Assembly: GCA_002331565.1 (NCBI GenBank)
Contig: DCZC01000001.1
Coordinates: 1-5,831, forward strand
Source of the DNA: Gemmatimonas sp. UBA2094
GTDB lineage: Bacteria; Gemmatimonadota; Gemmatimonadetes; Gemmatimonadales; Gemmatimonadaceae
Direction of reading: 5' to 3'
DNA: 5,831 nucleotides
In this document: piece after piece, positions 1 through 5,831 of the stretch
How the letters are laid out: each line of letters begins with the position of its first letter
Position numbering within the stretch: position 1 is the first letter of the stretch
Position numbers and translations under genes: made by a program
The notes under the pieces: generated by a model
The model's input: only the letters and a program-made list of their open reading frames with translations
The model's database searches: none
Told to the model about the DNA's origin: nothing

Positions 1-712
1 CGGCGGCATCGGTGCCGCCATTGCGCGCCAGCTCGCGGCCGACGGTTGCTCGCTCACGCTGGTCGGCCGCACGGCGCGCACCCTGCACGCGCTGGCCGCG
101 TCCATCGATGCTGACTGCCGCGTGGTGGCATGTGATGTGGCGGAGAGTGCCGCCGTGCAGCAGGCGTTCGCCGCGCTGCCGCCGGTGGACATCCTGATCA
201 ACAACGCCGGTCAGGCCGAAAGTGCGCCGGTTGCGCGCACCAGCGACGACCTGTGGCACCGCCTGCTCGCCGTGAACCTGAGCGGCACGTTCTTCTGCAC
301 TCGCGCTGTGCTCGATGGCATGCGCCGGTCGGGATGGGGGCGCATCGTGAACATCGCCAGCACGGCGGGGCAGCGGGGCTATGGCTACGTGGCGGCCTAT
401 GCTGCCGCCAAGCACGGGGTGGTGGGCTTCACGCGCTCGCTCGCGATCGAGGTGGCCACGAGCGGCATCACCGTGAATGCCGTATGCCCCGGGTTTACCG
501 AAACCGACATGCTGGCGCGCAGTGTGGCCAACATCGTGGAGAAGACCGGCCGTAGCGAAGCGGAAGCGCGCGCGCAGCTCGCCGCGCTCAATCCGCAACG
601 CCGCTTCGTCACGCCGCAGGATGTGGCGGCGAGTGTCGCGTGGCTGTGCTCCGATGGCGCCGCGGCGATGACCGGTCAGGCCATTTCCGTGAGCGGCGGA
701 GAGGTCATGTAG
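1..712 (+). CDS. Short-chain dehydrogenase/reductase (SDR), 5'-truncated by window edge
   Basis: Classical SDR with NAD(P)-dependent alcohol/ketone oxidoreductase chemistry. The reading frame runs from base 2 and gives 236 visible residues before TAG at 710-712. It opens with GGIG, the end of the TGxxxGIG cofactor loop, so only about a dozen N-terminal residues lie outside the window. Further visible signatures (counting from base 2) are an Asp at residue 45 in ACDV, NNAG at 67-70, the helix Asn at 92 in NLSGTF, and the catalytic Ser120, Tyr133 and Lys137 (YAAAK) with the canonical 13- and 4-residue spacings. A VNAVCPG motif ends at 163-164 and the C-terminus is [12 protein letters not shown]. 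The second strand ends in LTLVGRT with no acidic residue, which leans towards NADP(H); this is inference. The family resembles FabG/3-hydroxyacyl-CoA dehydrogenases. The context suggests a hydroxyacyl-CoA or cyclic ketone intermediate of the aminobenzoyl-CoA route. The exact substrate is unknown. Confidence 0.93.
   Translation, partial: GGIGAAIARQLAADGCSLTLVGRTARTLHALAASIDADCRVVACDVAESAAVQQAFAALPPVDILINNAGQAESAPVARTSDDLWHRLLAVNLSGTFFCTRAVLDGMRRSGWGRIVNIASTAGQRGYGYVAAYAAAKHGVVGFTRSLAIEVATSGITVNAVCPGFTETDMLARSVANIVEKTGRSEAEARAQLAALNPQRRFVTPQDVAASVAWLCSDGAAAMTGQAISVSGGEVM
698..704 (+). promoter_or_regulatory. Ribosome binding site of the MarR gene
   Basis: GGAGAGG lies 9 nt upstream of the ATG at 714, inside the last codons of the dehydrogenase gene. 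It supports the 714 start and translation of the regulator in step with the upstream gene. Confidence 0.7.
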
Positions 713-713
713 C

Positions 714-1262
714 ATGGCGACCCGCAAACGCTTTACCCGTGTGCACGTGGTGGATGCGGAGCAGCTGGGGCAGGAAGCCCGCGTGCAATCGTCCGATCAC
801 TCGGCGGTACGGCTCTGGTTGCGCCTCCTCTCGTGCAGCACACAGATCGAGCAGGAGATTCGTGCGCGTCTGCGCGAGCGCTTCGGCATCACACTGCCGC
901 GTTTCGATTATCTCGCCCAGCTCGAACGGCACCCCGCGGGGCTCAGGCTCAATACGCTCTCACGCAATCTCATGGTGACCGGTGGCAACGTTACGCTGCT
1001 CACCGAGCAGCTCGTGGGCGACGGTTGGGTGGAGCGCATCACCGATCCCTCAGACCGGCGGTCGACGCTCGTGTCGCTCACCTCGCGGGGGCGCGCGCAG
1101 TTCCTGCGCATGGCCGCTGAACACGAGGAGTGGCTGGTGGACCTGTTCGCCGGATTCGACGGCGCACACCGTGACATGCTGTACGAACAACTCGGCCGCC
1201 TGCGCGCTCATCTGTCGCCGCGCGCGACGCCGACTCTCTCGCGCAAGGAGCGCGCCTCATGA
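714..1262 (+). CDS. MarR-family transcriptional regulator
   Basis: A 182-residue winged helix-turn-helix regulator, slightly longer than the usual 140-160 because of about 30 extra N-terminal residues before the first dimerisation helix (about 31-56). The DNA-binding domain spans about 61-126. The helix-turn-helix covers [20 protein letters not shown] (77-96), followed by LVGDGWVER (100-108). The wing has the family signature DPSDRR at 111-116, leading into SLTSRG. The C-terminal helix (about 127-168) closes the dimer interface. MarR proteins beside aryl-CoA pathways (BadR, CouR, FerC types) are repressors relieved by the pathway's CoA thioester. By analogy this one may sense 2-aminobenzoyl-CoA, which is inference. 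It sits inside the operon, one base after the dehydrogenase stop and overlapping the next gene by 4 nt, so it would be autoregulated from a promoter upstream of the window. No operator is visible. Confidence 0.92.
   Translation: MATRKRFTRVHVVDAEQLGQEARVQSSDHSAVRLWLRLLSCSTQIEQEIRARLRERFGITLPRFDYLAQLERHPAGLRLNTLSRNLMVTGGNVTLLTEQLVGDGWVERITDPSDRRSTLVSLTSRGRAQFLRMAAEHEEWLVDLFAGFDGAHRDMLYEQLGRLRAHLSPRATPTLSRKERAS
1245..1250 (+). promoter_or_regulatory. Strong Shine-Dalgarno of the crotonase gene
   Basis: AAGGAG sits 8 nt before the ATG at 1259. It selects this start over in-frame ATG codons at residues 16 and 22 and over an uncoupled start. Confidence 0.8.
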
Positions 1263-2107
1263 CTGCACTGCCCCCCGGGTTCGACGCTGGCACCCGCACG
1301 TCCATGGCGGCGCATGCGCCGATGCACTTCCGCTGGGACGTGGCCGATGGTGTCGCTACGGTGACGCTCGACCGCCCCGAGCGGAAGAACCCGCTCACAT
1401 TCGACAGCTACGCCGAGCTGCGCGAAACGTTCCGTGCACTGCGCCATGCCGACGACGTGCACGCGGTGGTGCTCACCGGGGCCGGCGGCAACTTCTGCTC
1501 GGGCGGTGACGTGCACGAGATCATCGCGCCGCTTGTGGCGATGGCCGCGCCCGACCTGCTGCGCTTCACGCGCATGACCGGCGATCTCGTGCTCGCCATG
1601 CGCGCCTGTCCACAGCCCATCGTGGCGGCAGTGGATGGGGTGTGTGCCGGGGCCGGGGCCATCATGGCCATGGCGTCCGACCTGCGCATCGGTACCGCGC
1701 GCGCCAGAACGGCCTTCCTGTTCAACCGGGTGGGGCTGGCCGGCTGCGACATGGGCGCGTGTGCCATGTTGCCGCGACTCATCGGACAGGGACGCGCCAG
1801 CGAACTGCTCTTCACCGGGCGCAGCATGTCCGGCGAGGAAGGGGAGCGGTGGGGTTTCTTCAATCGCCTGGTGAATCCCGACGATCTGCTGTCGGAGGCG
1901 AAGACCACCGCAGCGGCGCTCACTCGCGGCCCAACGTTCGCCAACGGGATCACCAAGACCATGCTGCACCAGGAGTGGGGCATGACCATCGAGCAGGCAA
2001 TCGAAGCCGAAGCGCAGGCGCAGGCGCTGTGCATGCTCACGCAGGACTTCCGCGCGGCGTACCACGCCTTCGTCGCGAAGGAGCAACCGGTGTTCACGGG
2101 ACGATGA
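1259..2107 (+). CDS. Crotonase-fold enoyl-CoA hydratase/isomerase family protein, atypical active site
   Basis: A 282-residue member of the crotonase superfamily. These proteins bind acyl-CoA thioesters, stabilise an enolate in an oxyanion hole, and catalyse hydration, isomerisation, hydrolysis or ring cleavage. Visible signatures are [15 protein letters not shown] at 32-46, the first oxyanion-hole loop NFCSGGD (78-84), the second loop [16 protein letters not shown] (126-141), and GLAGCDMGA (159-167) leading into PRLIGQGRA and LLFTGR. Aligned by eye to rat crotonase, the two catalytic glutamates (Glu144 and Glu164) are replaced by Ile135 and about Arg157, so plain hydratase activity is doubtful. 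Asp164 in GCDMGA is near the position of the functional aspartate in dienoyl-CoA isomerase and MenB-like members. The N-terminus is about 20 residues longer than the core; a start at Met16 or Met22 is possible, but the AAGGAG and the 4-nt overlap favour 1259. The likely role is processing the alicyclic CoA ester of the anthranilate route. Hydratase, isomerase and ring-opening hydrolase remain open. Confidence 0.9.
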   Translation: MTALPPGFDAGTRTSMAAHAPMHFRWDVADGVATVTLDRPERKNPLTFDSYAELRETFRALRHADDVHAVVLTGAGGNFCSGGDVHEIIAPLVAMAAPDLLRFTRMTGDLVLAMRACPQPIVAAVDGVCAGAGAIMAMASDLRIGTARARTAFLFNRVGLAGCDMGACAMLPRLIGQGRASELLFTGRSMSGEEGERWGFFNRLVNPDDLLSEAKTTAAALTRGPTFANGITKTMLHQEWGMTIEQAIEAEAQAQALCMLTQDFRAAYHAFVAKEQPVFTGR

Positions 2108-3297
2108 CCATGCAGCACCGCGATCATCTCGCCTGGCCGTTCTTCGACCCCGCCCACGCCTCGTTGGCGGCGCGCCTCGACGAGTGGGCCGCCGCACACG
2201 TGGCGCACGTCCACACCGCTGATGCCGACGCCGACTGCCGAGCGCTGGTGCGTGTGCTTGGTGCACACGGCTGGTTGTCGCATGCGGTCGCGGGACGCGA
2301 CCATGGCGGCGCCGGCGATGTCATCGATACACGCGCGATCTGCCTGCTGCGCGAAACCCTGGCCCGGCACAACGGGCTCGCCGACTTCGCATTTGCAATG
2401 CAGGGCCTAGGGTCGGGGGCGATCAGTCTCGATGGCTCTGCCTCGCAGCGGGCCCACTATCTGCCGCGCGTCGCCCGAGGTGACGCGATCGCGGCGTTCG
2501 CGCTGTCCGAGCCCGACTCCGGCTCCGATGTGGCGGCCATGCAGTGTGCGGCCACGCAGGACGGTGACACGTACATACTGAACGGCGAGAAGACGTGGAT
2601 CTCCAACGGCGGCATCGCCGATTTCTACGTCGTGTTCGCCCGCACCGGCGAAGCGGCTGGTTCGCGAGGCCTCTCGGCGTTCATCGTCGATGCCGGCACG
2701 CCGGGGCTCGAGATCGCCGAACGCATCGACGTCATCGCCCCGCATCCGCTCGCGCGGCTTCACTTTGCCGACTGCCGAGTGCCGGTGTCGCAGCGCATTG
2801 GGGCGCCGGGTGCCGGGTTCAAGGTGGCCATGCGCACGCTCGACGTGTTCCGCACATCGGTGGCGGCGGCGGCACTGGGCTTCGCGCGCCGGGCCATGCA
2901 GGAAGCGCTCGAGCGGGCAACCAGCCGCCGCATGTTTGGCGGGGTGCTCGCTGACTTCCAGCTCACGCAGGCCAAGCTCGCCGACATGGCCATGCAGGTG
3001 GACAGCGCCGCGCTGCTCACCTATCGGGCCGCGTGGCAGCGTGATCAGGGACGCACGGTGACGGGCGAGGCGGCGATGGCCAAGTACGTGGCTACCGAGG
3101 GGGCGCAGCGCGTCATAGACGCTGCGGTGCAGATGTGGGGCGGTATGGGCGTGGTACAGGAGGTGCCGGTGGAGCGGCTCTACCGGGAGATCCGTGCGCT
3201 CCGCATCTACGAGGGCGCCAGTGAAGTGCAGCAGCTCATCATCGCCCGCGAAGTACTCAAGTCGTATGCGGCGATCCCGTCTGCCACCCACGCCTGA
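2104..3297 (+). CDS. Acyl-CoA dehydrogenase
   Basis: A 397-residue FAD-dependent acyl-CoA dehydrogenase that would oxidise a CoA thioester at the alpha-beta position and pass electrons to electron-transfer flavoprotein. From the chosen start, the N-terminal helical domain spans about 15-125. The flavin/substrate motif [12 protein letters not shown] is at 131-142 and [10 protein letters not shown], with Trp165 and Ser167, lies in the beta domain. The C-terminal helical domain carries the QMWGGMGV motif and the family's catalytic-base position as Glu370 in IYEGASE, where medium-chain enzymes have Glu376. All key residues are present, so it should be active. The ATG at 2104 overlaps the preceding stop (ATGA); a second ATG at 2110 is 8 nt from a weak GGGA and is an equally plausible start. 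The same frame stays open upstream to 1642, but that stretch is a shadow of the crotonase gene. The probable substrate is an alicyclic or ring-opened intermediate of 2-aminobenzoyl-CoA breakdown, inferred from context only. Confidence 0.93.
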   Translation: MTMQHRDHLAWPFFDPAHASLAARLDEWAAAHVAHVHTADADADCRALVRVLGAHGWLSHAVAGRDHGGAGDVIDTRAICLLRETLARHNGLADFAFAMQGLGSGAISLDGSASQRAHYLPRVARGDAIAAFALSEPDSGSDVAAMQCAATQDGDTYILNGEKTWISNGGIADFYVVFARTGEAAGSRGLSAFIVDAGTPGLEIAERIDVIAPHPLARLHFADCRVPVSQRIGAPGAGFKVAMRTLDVFRTSVAAAALGFARRAMQEALERATSRRMFGGVLADFQLTQAKLADMAMQVDSAALLTYRAAWQRDQGRTVTGEAAMAKYVATEGAQRVIDAAVQMWGGMGVVQEVPVERLYREIRALRIYEGASEVQQLIIAREVLKSYAAIPSATHA

Positions 3298-3302
3298 CTA
3301 CC

Positions 3303-4937
3303 ATGCCCAGCGCGCACGTCGATACGTTTGCTCGTGACTCGTTGCCCCCCATCGAGACGCAACCGGAGTATCTGTTCGAACTGCCGTCGCTGCAGTTTCC
3401 GCCACAACTCAATTGTGCAACGGCGCTGCTCGACGACGCCGTAGATGTGCACGGCTGGGGCGATCGCTCGTGCCTGCGTGCATACGGCGTGCACTGGACG
3501 TATCGGGAGCTGCTCGACCGGGCCGATCGCGTGGCACACGTGCTCACGCACGAGATGGGCGTCGTTCCCGGCAACCGCGTGCTGCTGCGTGCCCCGAATA
3601 GCCCCATGCTGGTGGCCTGCTGGTTTGCGGTGATGAAGGTGGGGGCGATCGCGGTGACCACCATGCCGATGCTGCGGGCCGGAGAGCTCGCCACCATCGT
3701 GCGCATCAGCCAGGCCACGCACGCCCTGTGCGACGCCGCCCTCGCCGCCGACTTGCGCGAGGCGGCCGTGCTGGAGCCGGTACTGCGGAGTGTGCGCTGC
3801 TTCAACGAGGCCGGGCCCGACGGGCTCGAGCAGGCCATGGCGCGATACGAGGGCCGCTACCCGAATGTGAATACGGCGAGTGACGACACCTGTCTCCTCG
3901 GCTTCACCTCGGGAACGACCGGTGTGCCGAAGGCCACCATGCATTTTCACCGCGATGTGCTCGCCATCTGCCGCTGCTGGCCGCCGCATGTCCTGAAGCC
4001 GACGGCCGACGATGTGTTCATTGGCAGCCCGCCGCTGGCATTCACCTTCGGGTTGGGCGGCCTGGTGCTCTTCCCGATGTCGGTGGGGGCGAGTGCGGTG
4101 CTCCTCGAAAAGGTGGCTCCGCCCCAGTTGTACGAGGGGCTGCGCGATTTCGGTGCCACGATCCTGTTCACGGCGCCCACGTCATATCGCGCGCTGACCG
4201 CGCTCGGGCACGACCTGCGCGCCCTGCCCCTCCGCAAGTGCGTCTCGGCGGGCGAGGCCCTGCCGGCGGCGACGCGCACGCTTTGGCGTGAGGCCACCGG
4301 TATCGAGATGATCGATGGCATCGGCGCTACGGAGCTGCTGCACATCTTCATCAGCGCCGACGAGGCGCACGCGAAGCCCGGTGCCACCGGTACGCCCGTG
4401 CCGGGGTATCGCGCCGAAGTGGTGGACGACGACGATGTGCCGGTCCCCGCCGGCGTGGTGGGCAAGCTGCGCGTGAAGGGCCCCACGGGCTGTCGCTATC
4501 TCAACGATCCGCGGCAGCGTACCTACGTGCGCGATGGATGGAACTACACGGGTGATGCCTACTGGTGCGATGACGATGGGTACTTCCACTACCACGCGCG
4601 CACCGATGACCTGATCATCTCGTCGGGATACAACATCGCGGGGCCCGAGGTCGAGGCCTGTCTGCTGCAACATCACGATGTCGCCGAGTGTGGCGTATAC
4701 GGGGTCCCCGACGACGAGCGCGGCAACGTGGTGAAGGCCTGGATCGTGTTGCGGGAAGGTGTGCCTCGCACGGCGCACACCGTGCAGGCGCTTCAGGATT
4801 TCGTGAAGCAGCAGATCGCGCCGTACAAGTATCCGCGCGCCGTGGCCTTCGTGGCGCAACTGCCGCGCACGGCCACGGGCAAGTTGCAGCGGTTCCGGCT
4901 CCCCGAATGCGACACGCTCGCGTTGGAGACGACGTGA
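3303..4937 (+). CDS. Aryl-CoA ligase (AMP-forming), probable 2-aminobenzoate-CoA ligase
   Basis: A 544-residue member of the acyl-adenylate-forming (ANL) family. It would activate an aromatic acid with ATP and CoA to the CoA thioester, AMP and pyrophosphate in the cytoplasm. The phosphate-binding loop is TSGTTGVPK at 202-210, the A5 motif is GATE at 341-344, and the A7 motif is YTGD with Asp418. The A8 hinge is RTDDLIISSGYNI with Asp435-Asp436, and the A10 loop RTATGK ends in the adenylation lysine Lys527. The domain is complete and of normal length for benzoate/2-aminobenzoate-CoA ligases. The N-terminus (SAHVDTFARDSLPP, later LNCATALLDDAV and GWGDR) and the segments VPGNRVLLRAPN and ACWFAVMKVGAIAVTTMPML match my recollection of 2-aminobenzoate-CoA ligases better than benzoate-CoA ligases. 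Substrate choice cannot be proven by eye. The gene starts 5 nt after the dehydrogenase stop with no clear Shine-Dalgarno and overlaps the thioesterase by 4 nt. It is the entry enzyme of the pathway. Confidence 0.92.
   Translation: MPSAHVDTFARDSLPPIETQPEYLFELPSLQFPPQLNCATALLDDAVDVHGWGDRSCLRAYGVHWTYRELLDRADRVAHVLTHEMGVVPGNRVLLRAPNSPMLVACWFAVMKVGAIAVTTMPMLRAGELATIVRISQATHALCDAALAADLREAAVLEPVLRSVRCFNEAGPDGLEQAMARYEGRYPNVNTASDDTCLLGFTSGTTGVPKATMHFHRDVLAICRCWPPHVLKPTADDVFIGSPPLAFTFGLGGLVLFPMSVGASAVLLEKVAPPQLYEGLRDFGATILFTAPTSYRALTALGHDLRALPLRKCVSAGEALPAATRTLWREATGIEMIDGIGATELLHIFISADEAHAKPGATGTPVPGYRAEVVDDDDVPVPAGVVGKLRVKGPTGCRYLNDPRQRTYVRDGWNYTGDAYWCDDDGYFHYHARTDDLIISSGYNIAGPEVEACLLQHHDVAECGVYGVPDDERGNVVKAWIVLREGVPRTAHTVQALQDFVKQQIAPYKYPRAVAFVAQLPRTATGKLQRFRLPECDTLALETT
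4925..4928 (+). promoter_or_regulatory. Shine-Dalgarno that fixes the thioesterase GTG start
   Basis: GGAG in the last ligase codons lies 5 nt before GTG at 4934. The frame is open much further upstream into the ligase gene, so this site and the GTGA overlap decide the start. Confidence 0.65.
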
Positions 4938-5359
4938 CCGGCCCCGTGTTCGATCGCACGGTGCGCGTACCGTTCAGCGCCTGTGATCCGGCGGGGATCA
5001 TGTTCTTCCCGCAGGTGTTCCTGCTCTTTCAGGACCACGTGGAGCACTGGATCACCGACGCCCTCGGGGTGCCGTATGCCGAGCTGCTCGGCCCGCGACG
5101 TGTTGGGCTGCCCTCGGTGCGCTGGGAATCCGATTTTCGCGCCATCAGTCGCATGGGCGACGCCATCGTCGTGCGACTGCGTGTGGAACGGCTGGGCGAG
5201 AAGTCGCTCACGCTGAACTTCGCGGTCGTCGGCGACGATGGCGTGCGCGTCGAGGCTAGGCAAGTCATCGTGTGCACCAGTCTCGACACGCACCGGTCGA
5301 TGTCATTCCCCGATGATCTGCGTGCCGCCATCACCCGTTTTCAGGAGTCATCGGTATGA
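4934..5359 (+). CDS. Hotdog-fold acyl-CoA thioesterase, 4-hydroxybenzoyl-CoA thioesterase type
   Basis: A 141-residue single-domain hotdog thioesterase, the usual length for the Pseudomonas 4-hydroxybenzoyl-CoA thioesterase family. The N-terminal signature FSACDPAGIMFFPQVF (14-29) carries the catalytic aspartate as Asp18, corresponding to Asp17 of the characterised enzyme. It is followed by the long hotdog helix (about 26-47). The segment LPSVRWESDF and the strands ending in VRVEARQVIVCTS complete the fold. The start is GTG at 4934, inside the ligase stop (GTGA) and 5 nt after GGAG. Thioesterases of this type occur beside aryl-CoA ligases in aerobic CoA-dependent aromatic degradation, where they are thought to release CoA from unproductive aryl-CoA esters. 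The specific substrate here is inferred, probably an aminobenzoyl-CoA analogue or a stalled intermediate. An alternative is a true pathway step that hydrolyses a late intermediate. Confidence 0.9.
   Translation: MTGPVFDRTVRVPFSACDPAGIMFFPQVFLLFQDHVEHWITDALGVPYAELLGPRRVGLPSVRWESDFRAISRMGDAIVVRLRVERLGEKSLTLNFAVVGDDGVRVEARQVIVCTSLDTHRSMSFPDDLRAAITRFQESSV
5343..5347 (+). promoter_or_regulatory. Shine-Dalgarno of the Rid-family gene
   Basis: AGGAG lies 8 nt before ATG at 5356, within the end of the thioesterase gene. Together with the ATGA overlap it fixes the start. Confidence 0.75.
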
Positions 5360-5754
5360 GCGAGGCCTTGTTGCCCGACGGCTGGATGCGACCGCGCGGC
5401 TACGCCAATGGGGTCGCTGCGACGGGACGCCAGATCTTCGTGGCAGGGATGATCGGGTGGGACGCCGGCGAGCAGTTTCAGAGCGACGACTTCGCGGAGC
5501 AGGCCACGCAGGCGCTGCGCAATGCGGTGGCGGTCCTGCGCGCCGGCGGCGCCGGCCCCGAACACATCGTGCGCATGACGTGGTACGTGGTGGACCGGGC
5601 CGAGTATCACGCGGCGTTGCCGCGGGTCGGCGCGGCGTTTCGTGAACTCATCGGGCACTACACCATCGCGATGACGGCGGTGCAGGTATGTGCGCTAATG
5701 GAATCGCGGGCGCGCGTCGAAATCGAAGTCACGGCCGTGGTGCCGGAGGCGTAA
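5356..5754 (+). CDS. Rid (YjgF/YER057c/UK114) family protein lacking the RidA arginine
   Basis: A 132-residue single-domain protein of normal length for the family, whose members form trimers with clefts between subunits. Visible features are YANGVAATGRQIFVAGMIGWD (16-36, read as separate strands), the helix AEQATQALRNAVAVLRAGG (47-65), the strand IVRMTWYVVD (71-80), and the terminal signature RVEIEVTAVV (120-129). In archetypal RidA an arginine (Arg105 in E. coli) binds the imine carboxylate and is required for 2-aminoacrylate deamination. By my alignment the equivalent site here is Thr107, next to Met106, while Glu122 matches E. coli Glu120. It therefore belongs to one of the Rid subgroups without the arginine, and imine deaminase activity on amino-acid imines is not expected. 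A CoA-bound substrate has no free carboxylate to bind, so the loss could fit an enamine/imine of the anthranilate route, which is inference. It overlaps the thioesterase by 4 nt and the next gene by 1 nt. Confidence 0.92.
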   Translation: MSEALLPDGWMRPRGYANGVAATGRQIFVAGMIGWDAGEQFQSDDFAEQATQALRNAVAVLRAGGAGPEHIVRMTWYVVDRAEYHAALPRVGAAFRELIGHYTIAMTAVQVCALMESRARVEIEVTAVVPEA

Positions 5755-5831
5755 TGTCGGCCACGCTCCCGCCCACTGGCGCACCCGTACGCTGGGTGCT
5801 GGACGACGGCCTGCTGATCAACCAGAGCCCC
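5754..5831 (+). CDS. Start of an unrecognised gene, cut by window edge
   Basis: An ATG at 5754 shares one base with the TAA of the preceding gene (TAATG) and opens 26 codons without a stop up to the edge. GGAGG at 5745-5749 lies 4 nt upstream, a short but workable spacing. The visible residues begin MSATLPPTG and later read VRWVLDDGLLINQSP. They contain no nucleotide-binding glycine loop or signal peptide, so there is no sign of a flavin-binding monooxygenase N-terminus. The spacing and codon use match the other operon genes, so the gene is probably real and co-transcribed. I do not recognise the family. Confidence 0.62.
   Translation, partial: MSATLPPTGAPVRWVLDDGLLINQSP

Noticed and set aside
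982..1509. Plus-strand open frame of 175 codons spanning the regulator/crotonase junction
   Set aside because: The translation is Arg/Ser/Ala-rich with no family signature, and it overlaps two genes with clear motifs in other frames.
1642..2103. Possible 154-residue N-terminal extension of the acyl-CoA dehydrogenase in the same frame
   Set aside because: It lies wholly inside the crotonase gene in another frame and its residues look like shadow translation. The dehydrogenase domain begins normally after 2104.
1208..2370. Long reverse-strand open frames (352 and 320 codons) opposite the crotonase gene
   Set aside because: Their translations are low-complexity, rich in Arg, His, Gly and Ala, with no recognisable domain. 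They arise from GC-rich coding sequence on the plus strand, whose product has clear family motifs.
2407..3291. Reverse-strand open frame of 294 codons opposite the acyl-CoA dehydrogenase
   Set aside because: Same shadow effect: no domain signature, and it is fully covered by a complete plus-strand enzyme gene.
3207..3989. Reverse-strand open frame of 260 codons opposite the ligase N-terminal half
   Set aside because: No motif, compositionally biased, and it spans the junction of two well-supported plus-strand genes.
4688..4933. Possible 82-residue N-terminal extension of the thioesterase in the same frame
   Set aside because: It covers the conserved C-terminal domain of the ligase, is Arg-rich and motif-free. 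GTG at 4934 with GGAG gives a thioesterase of normal length.
5542..5556. GC-rich near-palindrome GCCGGCGGCGCCGGC, considered as a terminator or regulatory hairpin
   Set aside because: It is an imperfect palindrome encoding the Ala-Gly-Gly-Ala-Gly segment of the Rid protein, with no T-tract after it. It is explained by codon bias.

Overview
The window is a single, densely packed, plus-strand operon from a GC-rich bacterium (about two-thirds G+C by eye, codons strongly biased to G/C in the third position). It holds six complete genes plus the 3' part of one gene at the left edge and the first 26 codons of another at the right edge. There is no RNA gene, mobile element, repeat array, CRISPR or intergenic gap long enough for a promoter or terminator. 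The lineage cannot be fixed from this sequence; a GC-rich proteobacterium (for example a betaproteobacterium) or a member of the Gemmatimonadota would both fit.

Layout from left to right: a short-chain dehydrogenase/reductase missing only its extreme N-terminus (1-712); a MarR-family regulator (714-1262); a crotonase-fold enoyl-CoA hydratase/isomerase-type protein (1259-2107); an acyl-CoA dehydrogenase (2104-3297); an AMP-forming aryl-CoA ligase that looks like 2-aminobenzoate(anthranilate)-CoA ligase (3303-4937); a 4-hydroxybenzoyl-CoA-type hotdog thioesterase starting at GTG (4934-5359); a Rid/YjgF-family protein (5356-5754); and the start of an unrecognised gene (5754 to the edge). Four junctions are 4-nt ATGA/GTGA overlaps, one is a 1-nt overlap, and the other two have gaps of 1 and 5 nt, so the genes are probably co-transcribed and translationally coupled.

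The gene set matches the aerobic, CoA-dependent anthranilate route first described in Azoarcus evansii. There, 2-aminobenzoate is activated to 2-aminobenzoyl-CoA, the ring is hydroxylated and reduced by 2-aminobenzoyl-CoA monooxygenase/reductase, and the alicyclic amino-oxo product is processed by beta-oxidation-like enzymes. In this reading the ligase does the activation; the dehydrogenase, crotonase homologue and SDR supply later redox, hydration or ring-cleavage steps; the Rid protein may act on an enamine/imine intermediate; the thioesterase rescues CoA from dead-end thioesters; and the MarR protein controls the operon, probably in response to a CoA thioester. The signature monooxygenase/reductase is not in the window and should lie outside it.

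The most interesting details are two enzymes that keep their fold signatures but lack textbook catalytic residues. The crotonase homologue has neither canonical glutamate, and the Rid protein lacks the arginine of true RidA imine deaminases. Both changes are compatible with specialised chemistry on a cyclic amino-oxo CoA ester, but that is inference. The system as a whole is a known type, not a wholly new one.
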